Assembly (NCBI GenBank): GCA_030272835.1
Contig: SZOQ01000002.1
Span: 62,001 to 126,000, forward strand
From: 2-12-FULL-60-25 sp003576745
Lineage (GTDB): Bacteria > Patescibacteriota > Patescibacteriia > 2-12-FULL-60-25
Direction: 5' to 3'
Length of the DNA stretch: 64,000 nucleotides
Shown: one piece after another, positions 10,301-18,962 of the stretch
Numbering within the stretch: the first letter of the stretch is position 1
Layout: each line of letters begins with the position of its first letter
The notes under the pieces: generated by a model
What the model was told of the DNA's origin: nothing
Databases searched by the model: none
The model's input: the letters and a program-made list of their open reading frames with translations, nothing else
Made by a program: the position numbers and the translations under genes

Positions 10301-13300
10301 GAATGCCGCCACCACCGGAAACGTCGTCTCCCGGAATGTGAGCGGTTCGGGATATTTAAGCGCCCGCGTCCGCGTGACGAATGACACGGTGAACGTGCCT
10401 GCCACCACCGACCTCGTGGTTCAGGGGACGGCGCCGTTGACCATGAATATCTGCGAGAATCCATGGCCGTCCATTGCCACGGCACCCTTCCGCGATCAGG
10501 AAGGTTCCCTTCATTTGAAGAACACGATTTTTGAGCAGGGGCCGTTCTACAATTTCGCTTTGACGTATTGCCGCGATGCGGGCGTGACCGGCCCGAAGGA
10601 AGATTTGCCGGCGCTTGTGATGAACGCCGTTCCGCCCAATCCCGCCGATGCCGCACAGGGAATTCTCCGTCAGTACCTGTTTACATTCCAGCTCGAGGCT
10701 CTCAAAAAGGATGCGATCGGATTGCGCGTGGTCGCGAACCCCCTGCATCTTTCGCCGCTCGAGTGGTATCGCTCCAAAGGATTTAAGGGCAATCCGCAGC
10801 AGCTCACCGTGGACGGTTACCAGGCCATCCGAGACGGGCGCACGGTGTATATCGCCGGGGTGAATACGGAAGGGCCCGACGCCAATGGAAAGTCTACCGA
10901 GATGTTCACGAACATTTACCTGCTTTCCTACAATGAAGGCGCGGAACCGGAAACGCGGCAGATTTTCGATGCTCTTCTTGAGCGCATCGCATTCAATACG
11001 AATATCCAGTACGACGTGGCGAATGCCTGCCAGGATTCGCTCGGCAGTCTCGTGGAGGGAGAAGGCGGCGCCGTCGCGGAATGCACGGCCGACTGGGAGT
11101 GCGACAAATACGGAAACGGCATGCGTTGCGCGAACTTCAAAGGAAAGGTTCAACGCGACCTCATGAGGCTTTCCGATTTTCAATCCATCACCAAAGCGCT
11201 GAATGGCGCCAAGAAATCCACGGGCGGCTATCCGGAGCTTTCGTCGGGGAGCTTCCTCCCCGGCATATCCACCTCCCGATGGCCGTCCTGGACGGATGCA
11301 TTCTCCAAGGCCGCGACGCCCGAGGGCGGGGCCGCCATGCCGGCCGATCCCATCAACCGTTTCGTGACGTGCGGACGCTGCAGTGAAAGCAAAACGGCAT
11401 GCGTAACGAACGATGATTGTCCTCGCAGCGGCGAAACCTGCGCATCCGTTGACGGATTCGCACCGGACACTTGCTGGAATGCGGACTCCCTGCAATTCCG
11501 CTGTCCTGCCGACGAACAAGGCAGCCATTTCTACCAGTATCGGACGCTCGCCGTGGGAGAACGTTTCGAACTTGCAAGCGATTTCGAGGTGCCTCCGCCG
11601 AATGCGGCCGACGTCACCAAAAACTGGTGGAATCCGCCGCTGTTCGAACAGGTGAAGCAGTGCGCCAATCCGGAAGCATCAGGGAATTTCTGCCAGGCAG
11701 ATGCGGATTGCCGCGTTTGTCCGCTCGGTATTTGCCAGCGATGCAGCGGCGGAACCAAGAACGGCGAGGCCTGCACATCCAATGCCCAATGCGGCGGAGG
11801 AGTATGCCAGGACGTGGTTCCCATTATTTTCGGAGCCTGCCAGCCCGTGGGAGGATCGTATCGCTATAGCAATGTCTGCAAGAATCAGACCTATGGAAGC
11901 TCGGGCACCTGCGGCGACGGGGTGATTGATTCTGATCCAAAAAATAGCAAATGCCTCGGCGGTCCCAATGACAATCAGCCGTGCACCTCCTCGAGCCAAT
12001 GCGCCGGATTCACCTGCGAACTTTCGGAAATCTGCGAAATTACCGGACCCACGGCCCAGCGGTGGCAGGCATGCACCACGCTTGGCAATACCCCGGGTCA
12101 AAAATCGCAGACTTGTTTGGGATGCCGCCAATACGTTGATGATGTGAGCCAGCCGGGATGTTTCGCGCTCAAACAATGCGGCAACGGCAAGGTGGACGGC
12201 GTGTGCTCGAATAATCCGACACAGCAGTGCGTGACATCCAAGGATTGCGCCGGAGGCGCCACGTGCGACCGCGAAGTATGCGATGACGGCCTGCAGAACG
12301 GCACCTACGGGCATTGCAATGAAACATGCACCGGCTTTGGTTCGTATTGCGGGGACGGCAAGCTCGGCCTGGGCGAGTCCTGCGATGCCGGCCTTCAAAA
12401 CGGGGCCTATTGCGGGAGCGGCTGCAATCCGCAAAACTCCTGCAACCTTATCTGCAATGGTCCGGCGCCGTATTGCGGCGACCTTACCACTACGGCTCCG
12501 GAACAGTGCGACGGCAACTCTCTTTCAACGCCCAAGGCTTTGTGCACAAAAGGCGATGCCGCGAAACTCGATACGCCATGCGATACCGACGCGGATTGCG
12601 GAACAGCCGGGAAGTGCGGACCCGATCTTGTTGCGTCGTCTCAGGATCCGAATTGGGGCAATATCTTTATCACAAACGGGCCGGTTGCATGCGGGACCAC
12701 GAGTGTTTGCGCAGGGCCGGGGGGGAGATGCAAGGCGGGAAGCGCGAGTACCGGCTTTACCCCCTGTCTTACGGATGCGGACTGCCCGGGTGACACCTGC
12801 TTCCTTACGCAAGGACATCGTTGCGGGAACGATACGGTTTGCGGAGCGGGAACATGCGTGGGTACGTACCAAATGGTACATACGCGCGCCTGCGGGAATC
12901 CGGGGTCGTCCAATGCCTGCACATTCGGCCAATGGTCGGATTGCCATCCGGAGGATTATTGCGGAGACGGTGTAAAACAAGCGAGCGAGCAGTGCGATGA
13001 CGGCAATACGGATAATAATGACGCCTGTACCAATGCCTGCACGCTCAATGTGTGCGGCGACGGCGCCGTCTTTAAAGGCGTTGAGGAATGCGACCAGGGT
13101 TCGCCGTTTATCGGCGGGTCAAATGGCAAGCCCTGCACCACGGCGGAATACGGCGCCACATGTACGAGCTGCACCACAAGCTGCAAAATCGCGCTTACGC
13201 AGGGCGGGTATTGCGGGGACGGCATTAAACAGCCGAATACGGCCGAGCAATGCGATACGGCCGGAAATACAAGCGTTCCGGTGGCCGACCAAAACCTTAC

Positions 13301-15749
13301 ATGCAAAGGACTAGGCTTCGACTATGCCAAACAGCATACAAAGGTGACAGCCACGAGCGTTCCAAACGCGGTTCCCGGCGGCGGATGCTATATCATCAAG
13401 AAGAACCCCATCCCCGCCCCACCGGGTACGCCCGCGGGTTTCATAACGGCATTCCATTTTGAAAATAATGTGGCGGTTCTAAAATCCGGGACGCAGAATT
13501 TGCCCTTGCAGAAACCGTCCGGAGGACCGCAACCGAATGTCACCGAAGACGATATTTTATACACGCTAAGCCTTCCTCCGAATACCGTTCCCGTTGTTCC
13601 GGTGAATGCTTCGCAGCTCTGCATCGGCGCCAAGGTGTCCTTCAGCAATGACATTATTACCTGCAGTCAGTCCTGCGGGTACAGCGGCTGCGCGTACTGC
13701 GGGGATACGCCCGGGGTCGGCCAAATCGGCGGCAAACTGCAGGACACGCTTTTTCAGCAGCCGGTTCCGTTTGCGCGGGTAACGCTTTTTTACCGCGGCC
13801 TGCAGGTAGCGGTAACCGAAAGCGACACAAACGGCATATTCAGTTTCCAGAATCTCGATACGCATACCGGGTGCGACCAGTACCGTATTGTGGTGGATTC
13901 CTATGAAGACAATCCCCATACGGTAACGTTCGACGAATCCAAGCGCGGCGGATATTTACCGGTCAAAGTTGGTCCGTTCACGAGCGACATGACAAGCTTT
14001 AAAAACGCCGTGGTCAACAATGAACTTGGCATTGCGATTACGGCGGACATTTTCGGCACGGGCGACATTAGCGCGCCGCAAATTAATATGCTGCCCAGGC
14101 TCGGGCCGAATGAATACATCGCGCAGTTCTGGTGGGACCCGTGCGATGGAAAAACCTGCCCGCTCGGCGACCCGAACGGCATTGATAAAACGATCAAGGC
14201 GTATCAGGCGGCATCGGACAAGTCCGGATTTCTTGGCGGACGCCTGAATGAATATCACGATCTCGTAGTCCGCATGCCGTTTACGTATACGCCCGGGACA
14301 TACGGCAAATGTTCGCTTACGCCCAAACCAAAAGCGTTCGGCGAAAACGGCAGTTTGGGGGACATCTGTTTCAATCATGTGGATAATGACGGAGCAAAAC
14401 CGTTTACGGACGCTTGCTCCAGCGTGGATTATGCGAAAAGCACGAATAATAACGATGAACGCTTTGATTTCGTTATTTCCGGCATGGCATCGTGCACGAA
14501 TAAAATCCGGGCGACGGCGGCTCGCACATGCATTATCCGCAAAAAGAGTAATCAATCCATTGTGAAAAAAACCGAGCTCGGCTGTTCGAGCACATGGGAT
14601 TGCGAGAATCCGGGAAAATACAATATTAGCAGCGCGGATTTCGCGAAGATTAAAATAAAGAAAGATGATGAAGAGGTGGTATGCCTCGGGCCGAGCGACG
14701 GAGGCGAGGCGGAAAAGGACCGCCAGGGAGCACTGAATGTTTTAGAGGGCAAGGAGGGCGCATATCTCTTCTGCTTCCACCCGGAAAAACCGGGGTCGCA
14801 AGAATCCGACTGCCGCAACTTTATTGTGCCGCCGCAGAGCGTCTTCATTAGCGGCAAGGGCGGGGTCTATGATGTCATTATTTCGCAGTTCAATATGATT
14901 GCCGGCGGCGCCTATGGTCCCCAGCGCATCATAGACTGGCTGTATGATCACAAAGCGGAGGTGCGTCTGTATGATCAATATGGATTGAATGGCATTTGGA
15001 AATACCGCGACATGAATAAGAAACCGCTCATGAGCTGGCCCCCGGAATGGGGAGGAAATGTATTGTGTCCGAACGATTACGCCACCACTGGCGACAGCAA
15101 AACGCTGGCAACGGGCGGGGTCGGAGCAGGCATTCAGGGCGCCGTGGCATATCCCACGGATGCGGGATGGCTGCCAAAACAGTACAAGGCTTTTTATATG
15201 ACCATGGCAGGAGGGGTGAATCAGTCATGGGTGCCGTTCTCCATCGATACCACGTCCAAAACCGTAAAGGAGTGGAAGGGCGGGGGATCGGGCGCGACGC
15301 AAGCGGCGTATCGGTACTTTTCTGATATGTATACATATGAATCCGTTGGACAACAGGGGGCGGGAAGCGGCGTGTGCTGGTATCACACCTGTTCCTATTT
15401 TTCCGAGCAAGATTCAAGCGGGCAAACATCCAATTGGCCACCGATAGTCGACGGATCACAGAAATACTTGTGCAATGACGGAGGAGGGAAGTATTCAAGC
15501 AATCCTGACGATCCGGCTTGCACGGCAGGGGATCAGGATATTTGCGTGAAATATTATGGAGCGAATACCAAGACGTGCACCAAAACAGTTAATCCGAATA
15601 CGCGGTGTGTTCGATTCTGCACGAATCCGAAGGGATCAGATCCCGCATGTACGGGAACGGTGAAAGGGTCTTCAGGAGCGGCATCTGTGAATGCCTTCTG
15701 CGGCGGACCCATGAGCTGCGTAAGCTCGAATTCCGACCTTTTCCGCTAA
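4386..15749 (+). CDS. giant pilin-anchored Ig/IPT/Cys-rich surface protein (3787 aa)
   Basis: The largest gene in the window. The signal peptide (residues 1-31, ending VQAQ) is followed by the pilin module: DPRVIAARIIN, TM about 58-81, TM about 100-118, then a Gly-rich hinge 124-149. Next come Ig-like domains (about 152-373), a Cys-rich EGF-like patch (375-428), four IPT/TIG domains (about 430-808; GPVGTYVTLTGKNFG type), more SbsA-like Ig domains, and two clusters of DUF4215-type repeats (CGNGxxExGExCDDGN) at about 1350-1635 and 2500-2960. A carboxypeptidase-regulatory-like fold sits at about 3114-3200 (PFARVTLFYRGLQVAVTES). The C-terminus is Cys-rich with no LPXTG or TM. The gene overlaps its upstream partner by ATGA. 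Probably an adhesin anchored by its N-terminus. Confidence 0.8.
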   Translation: MMKRLLFATLIVAAAVAGSVSTSMVPPVQAQVGAGLAEVGQTVKLPDTDPRVIAARIINVALGLLAMVMVVIIVYAGFLYMTSGGSPEKTAKAIAWIRNAVIGLIIILASWAIARYVIDKLLEATGGGGGVTVGGGGGPGGGFGGAGGASAFRLISITPQGKVDTKKVIIKIVLNKPVDEQSASSPGMVTVTRMSDGATVPGTIEVTNATIRFTSTSPCPPPNNNLFCFDDDSEYRVNVSPNLQAATGQTLTCGGFAPSCEATFTTGSTVDVTPPTVSLTWPIDGQPVSADALVDVNAFASDDVAIGYVSFYDEGSWIGDDAPPGQSPGQYDAHVQWDTAGLAPGSQRTLLATAYDVDSGNATSQPVTVVLRPAHCFDGVQNGGEQGIDCGGDPNDVQAYCGACAGGACTTNTNCASGVCQNGVCVEQPIITSVTPNDGAVGNYVTLKGVNFGTNGKVTFLGQANPVDAVPPQSCVAAGVNTWSPTQVVIEVPVGAENGPLRLTNNASGLSDSTNAPPNPFINDFLVNSTVRPGICAAVPGEGQPGSLFRLYGTGFGTTAAGITFGPSVLSSSSWTNERIEALIPSINVGKYAVTVSVGTETSNPVDVGVLGAYTGGPPELFTLDPSSGPVGTYVTLTGKNFGFSIGQVLFKDLASGNIALADTSFPPACSEAFWGNTSITVKVPKNFTQGSTGPILPGSYTVQVIPGAAGAPPSNALTFDVNTNPLGAGICRVDPRVGPVGTSLLVYGENFTAGPGAVTFHQNVNGTVGSWANTEISSAIPIGALTGPVTVTPSANNVASNGYNIEVRNCNEAANVCAPSEECCGDGTCRIAGQCVAGAGTAMFAWRSSTGLIPRAPRVVEECKAGEIPSPAPWSNRPGGDQACVNAAITMRFTQKLEPTTVTPPAKNFDIFECTGGGQNPCTEQTPVPLASGFPQLLSANSEQDYVRILVQGNLKTATTYEVKVKTEVKGFGPEGGTMIEDAAKCGNGYAYCFRFTTRADSAECAIGSVEVAPDPYHASDEGIKIPYGAVPIAKEDACVVLACEAYDWSWDTGLDGRASITNNQDFSQSPPRGACVQTATTILETGKDPVKVNATALGVKGSGDLFINFIPPRVINHGPDCDEACVNAAIWATFNVALDPASVHAGNVELKQCANQSCFEFTKTISIANKFVTLTAVPGTTDPRLRFIEIDPVADPVKAGDPLVPLLEPGKYYRVVLKGGFLGGIQSVNKVPMTGLNSPEGFAWTFRVKPGDAAFCEADRIDMAPTEKYEKAVGAKQGFSAHPFSQADACSETGQMLVALQGFSWSSSKTDVASLLFNGQLDTGAELPAGCGNTCRNTGASGPAGSTAQCGNGIVETTNAAYCKNGKTMFGQTCVLLPAGGKGGEECDDANDNANDACSNTCLWNPVPNVSEGGTCGNGNIDIGEDCDFGRICMGAAATSTTPNGTDCTTASAAIVCASNGGTCQTRLYRGCSPTCQNLGAQAGNSTCGNADIADGEDCDDGNSASGDGCSANCLHEGSSKTVVALCGNGKLEPGESCEKTGAIWPVPWCNSATCLNTGVAPCTASGQTNCCGNGNALEPGKDCDDFNAVNGDGCSALCLLEGSSKFYAQPSFCGDSTLGTGEQCDAAPPGSGGDGFVDPYQIATIVGKGQTDAAGKMSSDISASFQAKTGTAVYGLQCGFTDERSCSTDSASYSSETGLTDNGCCSLRPKLANAYPPSASAGVCRNVLINGAFNTAMNEQSLANNFVVAKRVPGPACPSGTNDVTDLFNPPPTGFRGFVFRVWQRILHFFGAQNAYAQRWCSGTVTGALEFSKGKDTNGADITLFSFKLDSAFEPQTEYRVRFLGDASASPEPLADNNVPALKQGIKTAQGVVAKYDNSDNGPLSWTFTTGNVICAINAVNVMDLDASHPNFWYRADESHPFLARAESLVNGVVVPLSTTAEYAWAWQNWVVSNKNLAAIEQGFPSGSTNAATTGNVVSRNVSGSGYLSARVRVTNDTVNVPATTDLVVQGTAPLTMNICENPWPSIATAPFRDQEGSLHLKNTIFEQGPFYNFALTYCRDAGVTGPKEDLPALVMNAVPPNPADAAQGILRQYLFTFQLEALKKDAIGLRVVANPLHLSPLEWYRSKGFKGNPQQLTVDGYQAIRDGRTVYIAGVNTEGPDANGKSTEMFTNIYLLSYNEGAEPETRQIFDALLERIAFNTNIQYDVANACQDSLGSLVEGEGGAVAECTADWECDKYGNGMRCANFKGKVQRDLMRLSDFQSITKALNGAKKSTGGYPELSSGSFLPGISTSRWPSWTDAFSKAATPEGGAAMPADPINRFVTCGRCSESKTACVTNDDCPRSGETCASVDGFAPDTCWNADSLQFRCPADEQGSHFYQYRTLAVGERFELASDFEVPPPNAADVTKNWWNPPLFEQVKQCANPEASGNFCQADADCRVCPLGICQRCSGGTKNGEACTSNAQCGGGVCQDVVPIIFGACQPVGGSYRYSNVCKNQTYGSSGTCGDGVIDSDPKNSKCLGGPNDNQPCTSSSQCAGFTCELSEICEITGPTAQRWQACTTLGNTPGQKSQTCLGCRQYVDDVSQPGCFALKQCGNGKVDGVCSNNPTQQCVTSKDCAGGATCDREVCDDGLQNGTYGHCNETCTGFGSYCGDGKLGLGESCDAGLQNGAYCGSGCNPQNSCNLICNGPAPYCGDLTTTAPEQCDGNSLSTPKALCTKGDAAKLDTPCDTDADCGTAGKCGPDLVASSQDPNWGNIFITNGPVACGTTSVCAGPGGRCKAGSASTGFTPCLTDADCPGDTCFLTQGHRCGNDTVCGAGTCVGTYQMVHTRACGNPGSSNACTFGQWSDCHPEDYCGDGVKQASEQCDDGNTDNNDACTNACTLNVCGDGAVFKGVEECDQGSPFIGGSNGKPCTTAEYGATCTSCTTSCKIALTQGGYCGDGIKQPNTAEQCDTAGNTSVPVADQNLTCKGLGFDYAKQHTKVTATSVPNAVPGGGCYIIKKNPIPAPPGTPAGFITAFHFENNVAVLKSGTQNLPLQKPSGGPQPNVTEDDILYTLSLPPNTVPVVPVNASQLCIGAKVSFSNDIITCSQSCGYSGCAYCGDTPGVGQIGGKLQDTLFQQPVPFARVTLFYRGLQVAVTESDTNGIFSFQNLDTHTGCDQYRIVVDSYEDNPHTVTFDESKRGGYLPVKVGPFTSDMTSFKNAVVNNELGIAITADIFGTGDISAPQINMLPRLGPNEYIAQFWWDPCDGKTCPLGDPNGIDKTIKAYQAASDKSGFLGGRLNEYHDLVVRMPFTYTPGTYGKCSLTPKPKAFGENGSLGDICFNHVDNDGAKPFTDACSSVDYAKSTNNNDERFDFVISGMASCTNKIRATAARTCIIRKKSNQSIVKKTELGCSSTWDCENPGKYNISSADFAKIKIKKDDEEVVCLGPSDGGEAEKDRQGALNVLEGKEGAYLFCFHPEKPGSQESDCRNFIVPPQSVFISGKGGVYDVIISQFNMIAGGAYGPQRIIDWLYDHKAEVRLYDQYGLNGIWKYRDMNKKPLMSWPPEWGGNVLCPNDYATTGDSKTLATGGVGAGIQGAVAYPTDAGWLPKQYKAFYMTMAGGVNQSWVPFSIDTTSKTVKEWKGGGSGATQAAYRYFSDMYTYESVGQQGAGSGVCWYHTCSYFSEQDSSGQTSNWPPIVDGSQKYLCNDGGGKYSSNPDDPACTAGDQDICVKYYGANTKTCTKTVNPNTRCVRFCTNPKGSDPACTGTVKGSSGAASVNAFCGGPMSCVSSNSDLFR

Positions 15750-15750
15750 T

Positions 15751-16458
15751 ATGACGCGCGCCAAAATTATCCTCATCATTGTTTCCGCGCTTGTCATCAT
15801 CGCGGGCATTGCCGGGTTGGCGTGGTGGATTCGGTCACGCGCTCTGTCCGGATCTGGTCAGGTTTCCGTAAGCGTGGAGAATGATCTCATCCCGCCAACG
15901 GCTGCCGGCGCGCTTCGGACCGAGACCGTCACAGGCATCGGCGGTCCCGCGCCGTCCGCGGTTCCCGAAAAAGAAATTCCGGATCTCGAAGAATTGCAAG
16001 GAATCATGGTGTATCCCGGCGGATCGCGCGGATTCGAAGGAGAGGAGCCGCCCGTGACCATGGCAGACATTCTTGGCGTTACGGAAGCATCGGTATCCGG
16101 CGCAGAAGAGCCTTCCGCGCTCATTGTGCCGAGCGCGCCGACCCCCGCGCCTTCCGAGCCGACATCCGGCAGCGGAGATACGGACGGGGACGGACTCACG
16201 AATGATCAGGAGCTCCAGCTCGGAACCGATCCGAACAATCCCGATACGGACGGCGACGGACTCACGGACGGGGAAGAGGCCGCGCAGTATTCAACGGATC
16301 CCAGAAAATTCGATACGGACGGGGACGGACTTACGGATGGGGAAGAAATTCATCAATGGAAAACCAATCCGCTTATCGCAGATACGGACGGCGACGGGTT
16401 CAGTGATGGCGAAGAGGTGCGGAACGGGTATAATCCAAATGGACCGGGGGCGTTGTAG
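15751..16458 (+). CDS. membrane-anchored TSP3-repeat protein 1
   Basis: A 235-aa protein with one N-terminal transmembrane helix (IILIIVSALVIIAGIAGLAWW, residues about 5-25), a long low-complexity Pro/Ser/Glu region and four C-terminal TSP3-type calcium-binding repeats of the form DTDGDGLTDGEE (residues about 147-232). The tail NGYNPNGPG is shared with the next gene. It starts 1 nt after the giant gene's stop, so it is surely co-transcribed. The TSP3 repeats would form a Ca2+-stiffened stalk outside the membrane. Paralogue of 16710-17543. Confidence 0.75.
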   Translation: MTRAKIILIIVSALVIIAGIAGLAWWIRSRALSGSGQVSVSVENDLIPPTAAGALRTETVTGIGGPAPSAVPEKEIPDLEELQGIMVYPGGSRGFEGEEPPVTMADILGVTEASVSGAEEPSALIVPSAPTPAPSEPTSGSGDTDGDGLTNDQELQLGTDPNNPDTDGDGLTDGEEAAQYSTDPRKFDTDGDGLTDGEEIHQWKTNPLIADTDGDGFSDGEEVRNGYNPNGPGAL

Positions 16459-16709
16459 GACAGGGAGTCGGGAGTGGTGAGGAGAAAGCAGGGTAGCGTA
16501 TGGGGGAAGAGTTCGTAGTTGCGTAGGGGGCATAATTCTCCCCGAACCCCGTAACCAGTAATCCGTTCCTTTTGTCCTTTGACCCGGGTCTGTAGGTCCG
16601 TAAGACCGTAGGTTCGTAGGTCATGAGCCTTGGGCCATGCGCCCCGTAACTCGAAACCCGTAACCAGTAACCACTAACCCCACTAACCACCAACTACCAC
16701 CTTCCAGAT
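16459..16709 (+). repeat. modular intergenic repeat, copy B
   Basis: Fills the whole gap between two TSP3 paralogues. Words in order: gggagtcgggagtggtgagg, ttcgtagttgcgtaggggg, the hairpin core with cataattctccccgaacccc (16521-16550), gtaaccagtaatccgttcc, gtaggtccgtaagaccgtag, catgagccttgggccatgcg, and the run cccgtaaccagtaaccacta. The same words recur in the other copies in nearly the same order. Confidence 0.8.
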
Positions 16710-17543
16710 ATGTTCGATCAAGCCCCCCCGAATCTGCCAACAGCTCCCGCGCCTTCCGGTGCCGGTCCTATGCCTTCTACGCCGCTCGGCGGATCTGTGC
16801 CTCCGTCTTCACCGCCCCCGAAGCCTCCCATGCGGCAAGGCGGTATTATGACGCCCGGCAGGCAGGAACCGGAGGATATTTTTTCCGACATCGATAAGGA
16901 TGAAACGGCAGCGTCAGGCAGCCGCATGCCCGAAGCCATACCGGCGGCGCCGCGAAGAGGGAAGGGCTTCCGCGTGCTCGTCATGCTGCTTGTCGTTATC
17001 GCCGTACTGCTCGTTCTCGGTATTGGCGGACTATTCTTTTATCAGAGGTTTATTGCGACGGCGCCCGAATCATCTGTCACGCCGCTTCCCGCAACGGCGC
17101 CATCTGCACCGACGACGCCAAGCGCACCGCCCGTGGCGCCCGTTCCAACGCCACCGATTCTCGAGGAATCGGCTCCGGACATTGAAGAGGCTCCGCCGGC
17201 CGTGCCGCCAACGCCTCCGCCGAATATTCCGGCTCCAACCCCTCTTCAGCAGGCCGATACGGACGGAGACGGGCTTTCGGACAATCAGGAAGCCAACCTT
17301 GGAACGGATCCGAATGTGGCCGATACGGACGGAGACGGGCTCGTGGACGGTACCGAGGTATCGCTCGGGACGAATCCTTTGATCGCGGATACGGACGGGG
17401 ACGGGCTTACGGACGGAGATGAGGTGAATGTCTGGCGAACCGATCCGAATAATGCCGACACGGACGGGGACGGGTTTTCCGACGGGCAGGAAGTGCAAAA
17501 CGGCTATAACCCCAATGGGCCCGGACGTCTGCCCGAAGTCTAG
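16710..17543 (+). CDS. membrane-anchored TSP3-repeat protein 2
   Basis: A 277-aa protein. A Pro-rich cytoplasmic N-terminus carries an acidic DIFSDIDKDE patch, a single TM lies at about residues 92-112 (VLVMLLVVIAVLLVLGIGGLFF), a Pro/Ala stalk follows, and the C-terminus has about four DTDGDGL(S/V/T) repeats. It closes with FSDGQEVQNGYNPNGPG, matching the 15751 protein, so the two arose by duplication. Copy B of the intergenic repeat sits exactly between the paralogues. Confidence 0.72.
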   Translation: MFDQAPPNLPTAPAPSGAGPMPSTPLGGSVPPSSPPPKPPMRQGGIMTPGRQEPEDIFSDIDKDETAASGSRMPEAIPAAPRRGKGFRVLVMLLVVIAVLLVLGIGGLFFYQRFIATAPESSVTPLPATAPSAPTTPSAPPVAPVPTPPILEESAPDIEEAPPAVPPTPPPNIPAPTPLQQADTDGDGLSDNQEANLGTDPNVADTDGDGLVDGTEVSLGTNPLIADTDGDGLTDGDEVNVWRTDPNNADTDGDGFSDGQEVQNGYNPNGPGRLPEV

Positions 17544-17545
17544 TC

Positions 17546-17554
17546 TGCTATACT
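17546..17554 (+). promoter_or_regulatory. extended -10 element (TGCTATACT)
   Basis: TG at 17546-17547 followed by TATACT at 17549-17554, with no clear -35. About 50 nt of leader with a CCGCC/GGCGG stem precede the ATG at 17606. Confidence 0.4.
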
Positions 17555-17605
17555 GGCTCTCTCGCTTACCGCCGGCAGGGAGCTCATTGTCTGGCGGTCT
17601 CTATC

Positions 17606-18961
17606 ATGCCTATCAAGGATACATCCGTGGAAGCCTCATCCATGCCGGCCGGACAGGAATCTGCGGCCGGCGGTGATGCCGTGATCCATACGATTCCCGA
17701 CAAGTTTTACGGAGCGGCTCTGAAAGCAAAGCTTGTATCGCCTGAAGAAAAGAAAACTTCGGCGACAGCACCCGTATCGGCGCAGGGTGGCAAGCGTCAT
17801 ACGGGTATGGCAGCGGGAATCATCGTTCTTCTCCTTCTCCTCGGAGGCGTGGGCGGCGGTTTCGTATATTTCAACAGACAACTTCTGTTTCCGCAATCGG
17901 CGGCTCCCGCGCAGGAACCCTCGCCCGAGCCTCCGAGACCTCCGGCACCGCCACCGCCACCTGCGGCTCCCACGAATCTAAGCGCAACGGCAACGAATCC
18001 CAACCTTGTTCAATTAAACTGGACCGATACTTCCGATAATGAAGCGGGCTTCCGCGTTGAACGTCGGGAACCCACAACGGCCTATGTCGCCGTGACAAGC
18101 CTTCCGCCAAATTCGAACGCATTCCAAGATCGTTCGGTCGAGGCGGAGCGGACGTATTTATACCGCATTATTTCCTTGAATGCAGGCGGCGAATCGCCGA
18201 CATCGAACGAAGCATCCGCGGACACGCCCGCCTTACCGCCTCCTCCGCCGGAGCAGCCAAAACTTCCGCCAGCAGGCCTGGATTCCGATTCCGACGGGCT
18301 CACGGATCTCGAAGAGCCGCTCTACGGGACGAGTCCCACGGATCCGGACGCCGACAAAGATACGTTCCTCGACGGGAATGAGGTCTTCCATCTGTATAAT
18401 CCCGCGGGGAAACAGGGCGTGAAATTGCTCGAGTCCGGGCTTGTGAAAGAATTCAAGAGTCCGGTCGGGTGGATGGTTTTGGTGCCCACATCATGGCAAA
18501 CCGAAATAGATGCCGAAGGTCTTCGCGCGCGCATCCGCACAGGACATGGGGAATTCTTTATGATTGCCGTGGAGCCGAATCCGGAGAATCAGAGTATTCT
18601 TGACTGGTATCTTACACGGAATCCCGGCGTTTTGTCTTCCGATACGGTCATGATCGAAACGAAGTCAGGCATTCCCGGACTTGTCGGAAAAAATCCGCTC
18701 GTCACGTATTTTCCCTGGAAGAGCGCGGTCCTGGTATTCACCTATGATTTGAACGGTCAGACATTCGTGAATTTCCGCACGACCTACGAAATGATGAAGA
18801 ATTCCCTTCAGCTCGCCCCTGAACCCGTGCTTCCATCTGCGCCATCCGCCCCGGAAGCCACGCCGGAATCCGCGCTCCCCCCGGTGGTGCCGGAAGGGAA
18901 TATGCCCGAACCGGAAAACGCCGCCGAACAGGGGACGGCGCTTCCTCCGCCCGGCGTTTGA
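17606..18961 (+). CDS. membrane-anchored FN3 and TSP3 protein
   Basis: A 451-aa protein with a cytoplasmic tail of about 70 residues, one TM (AAGIIVLLLLLGGVGGGFVYF, about 71-92), a Pro-rich linker and a fibronectin type III domain at about 121-215 (APTNLSATATNPNLVQLNWTD ... YLYRIISLNAGG). A divergent TSP3 segment (DSDSDGLTDLEEPLYGTSPTD) follows, then a compact C-terminal domain of unknown type (about 268-405) and a Pro/Glu-rich tail. Third TSP3 protein in a row; likely part of the same exported surface system. Confidence 0.7.
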   Translation: MPIKDTSVEASSMPAGQESAAGGDAVIHTIPDKFYGAALKAKLVSPEEKKTSATAPVSAQGGKRHTGMAAGIIVLLLLLGGVGGGFVYFNRQLLFPQSAAPAQEPSPEPPRPPAPPPPPAAPTNLSATATNPNLVQLNWTDTSDNEAGFRVERREPTTAYVAVTSLPPNSNAFQDRSVEAERTYLYRIISLNAGGESPTSNEASADTPALPPPPPEQPKLPPAGLDSDSDGLTDLEEPLYGTSPTDPDADKDTFLDGNEVFHLYNPAGKQGVKLLESGLVKEFKSPVGWMVLVPTSWQTEIDAEGLRARIRTGHGEFFMIAVEPNPENQSILDWYLTRNPGVLSSDTVMIETKSGIPGLVGKNPLVTYFPWKSAVLVFTYDLNGQTFVNFRTTYEMMKNSLQLAPEPVLPSAPSAPEATPESALPPVVPEGNMPEPENAAEQGTALPPPGV

Positions 18962-18962
18962 C

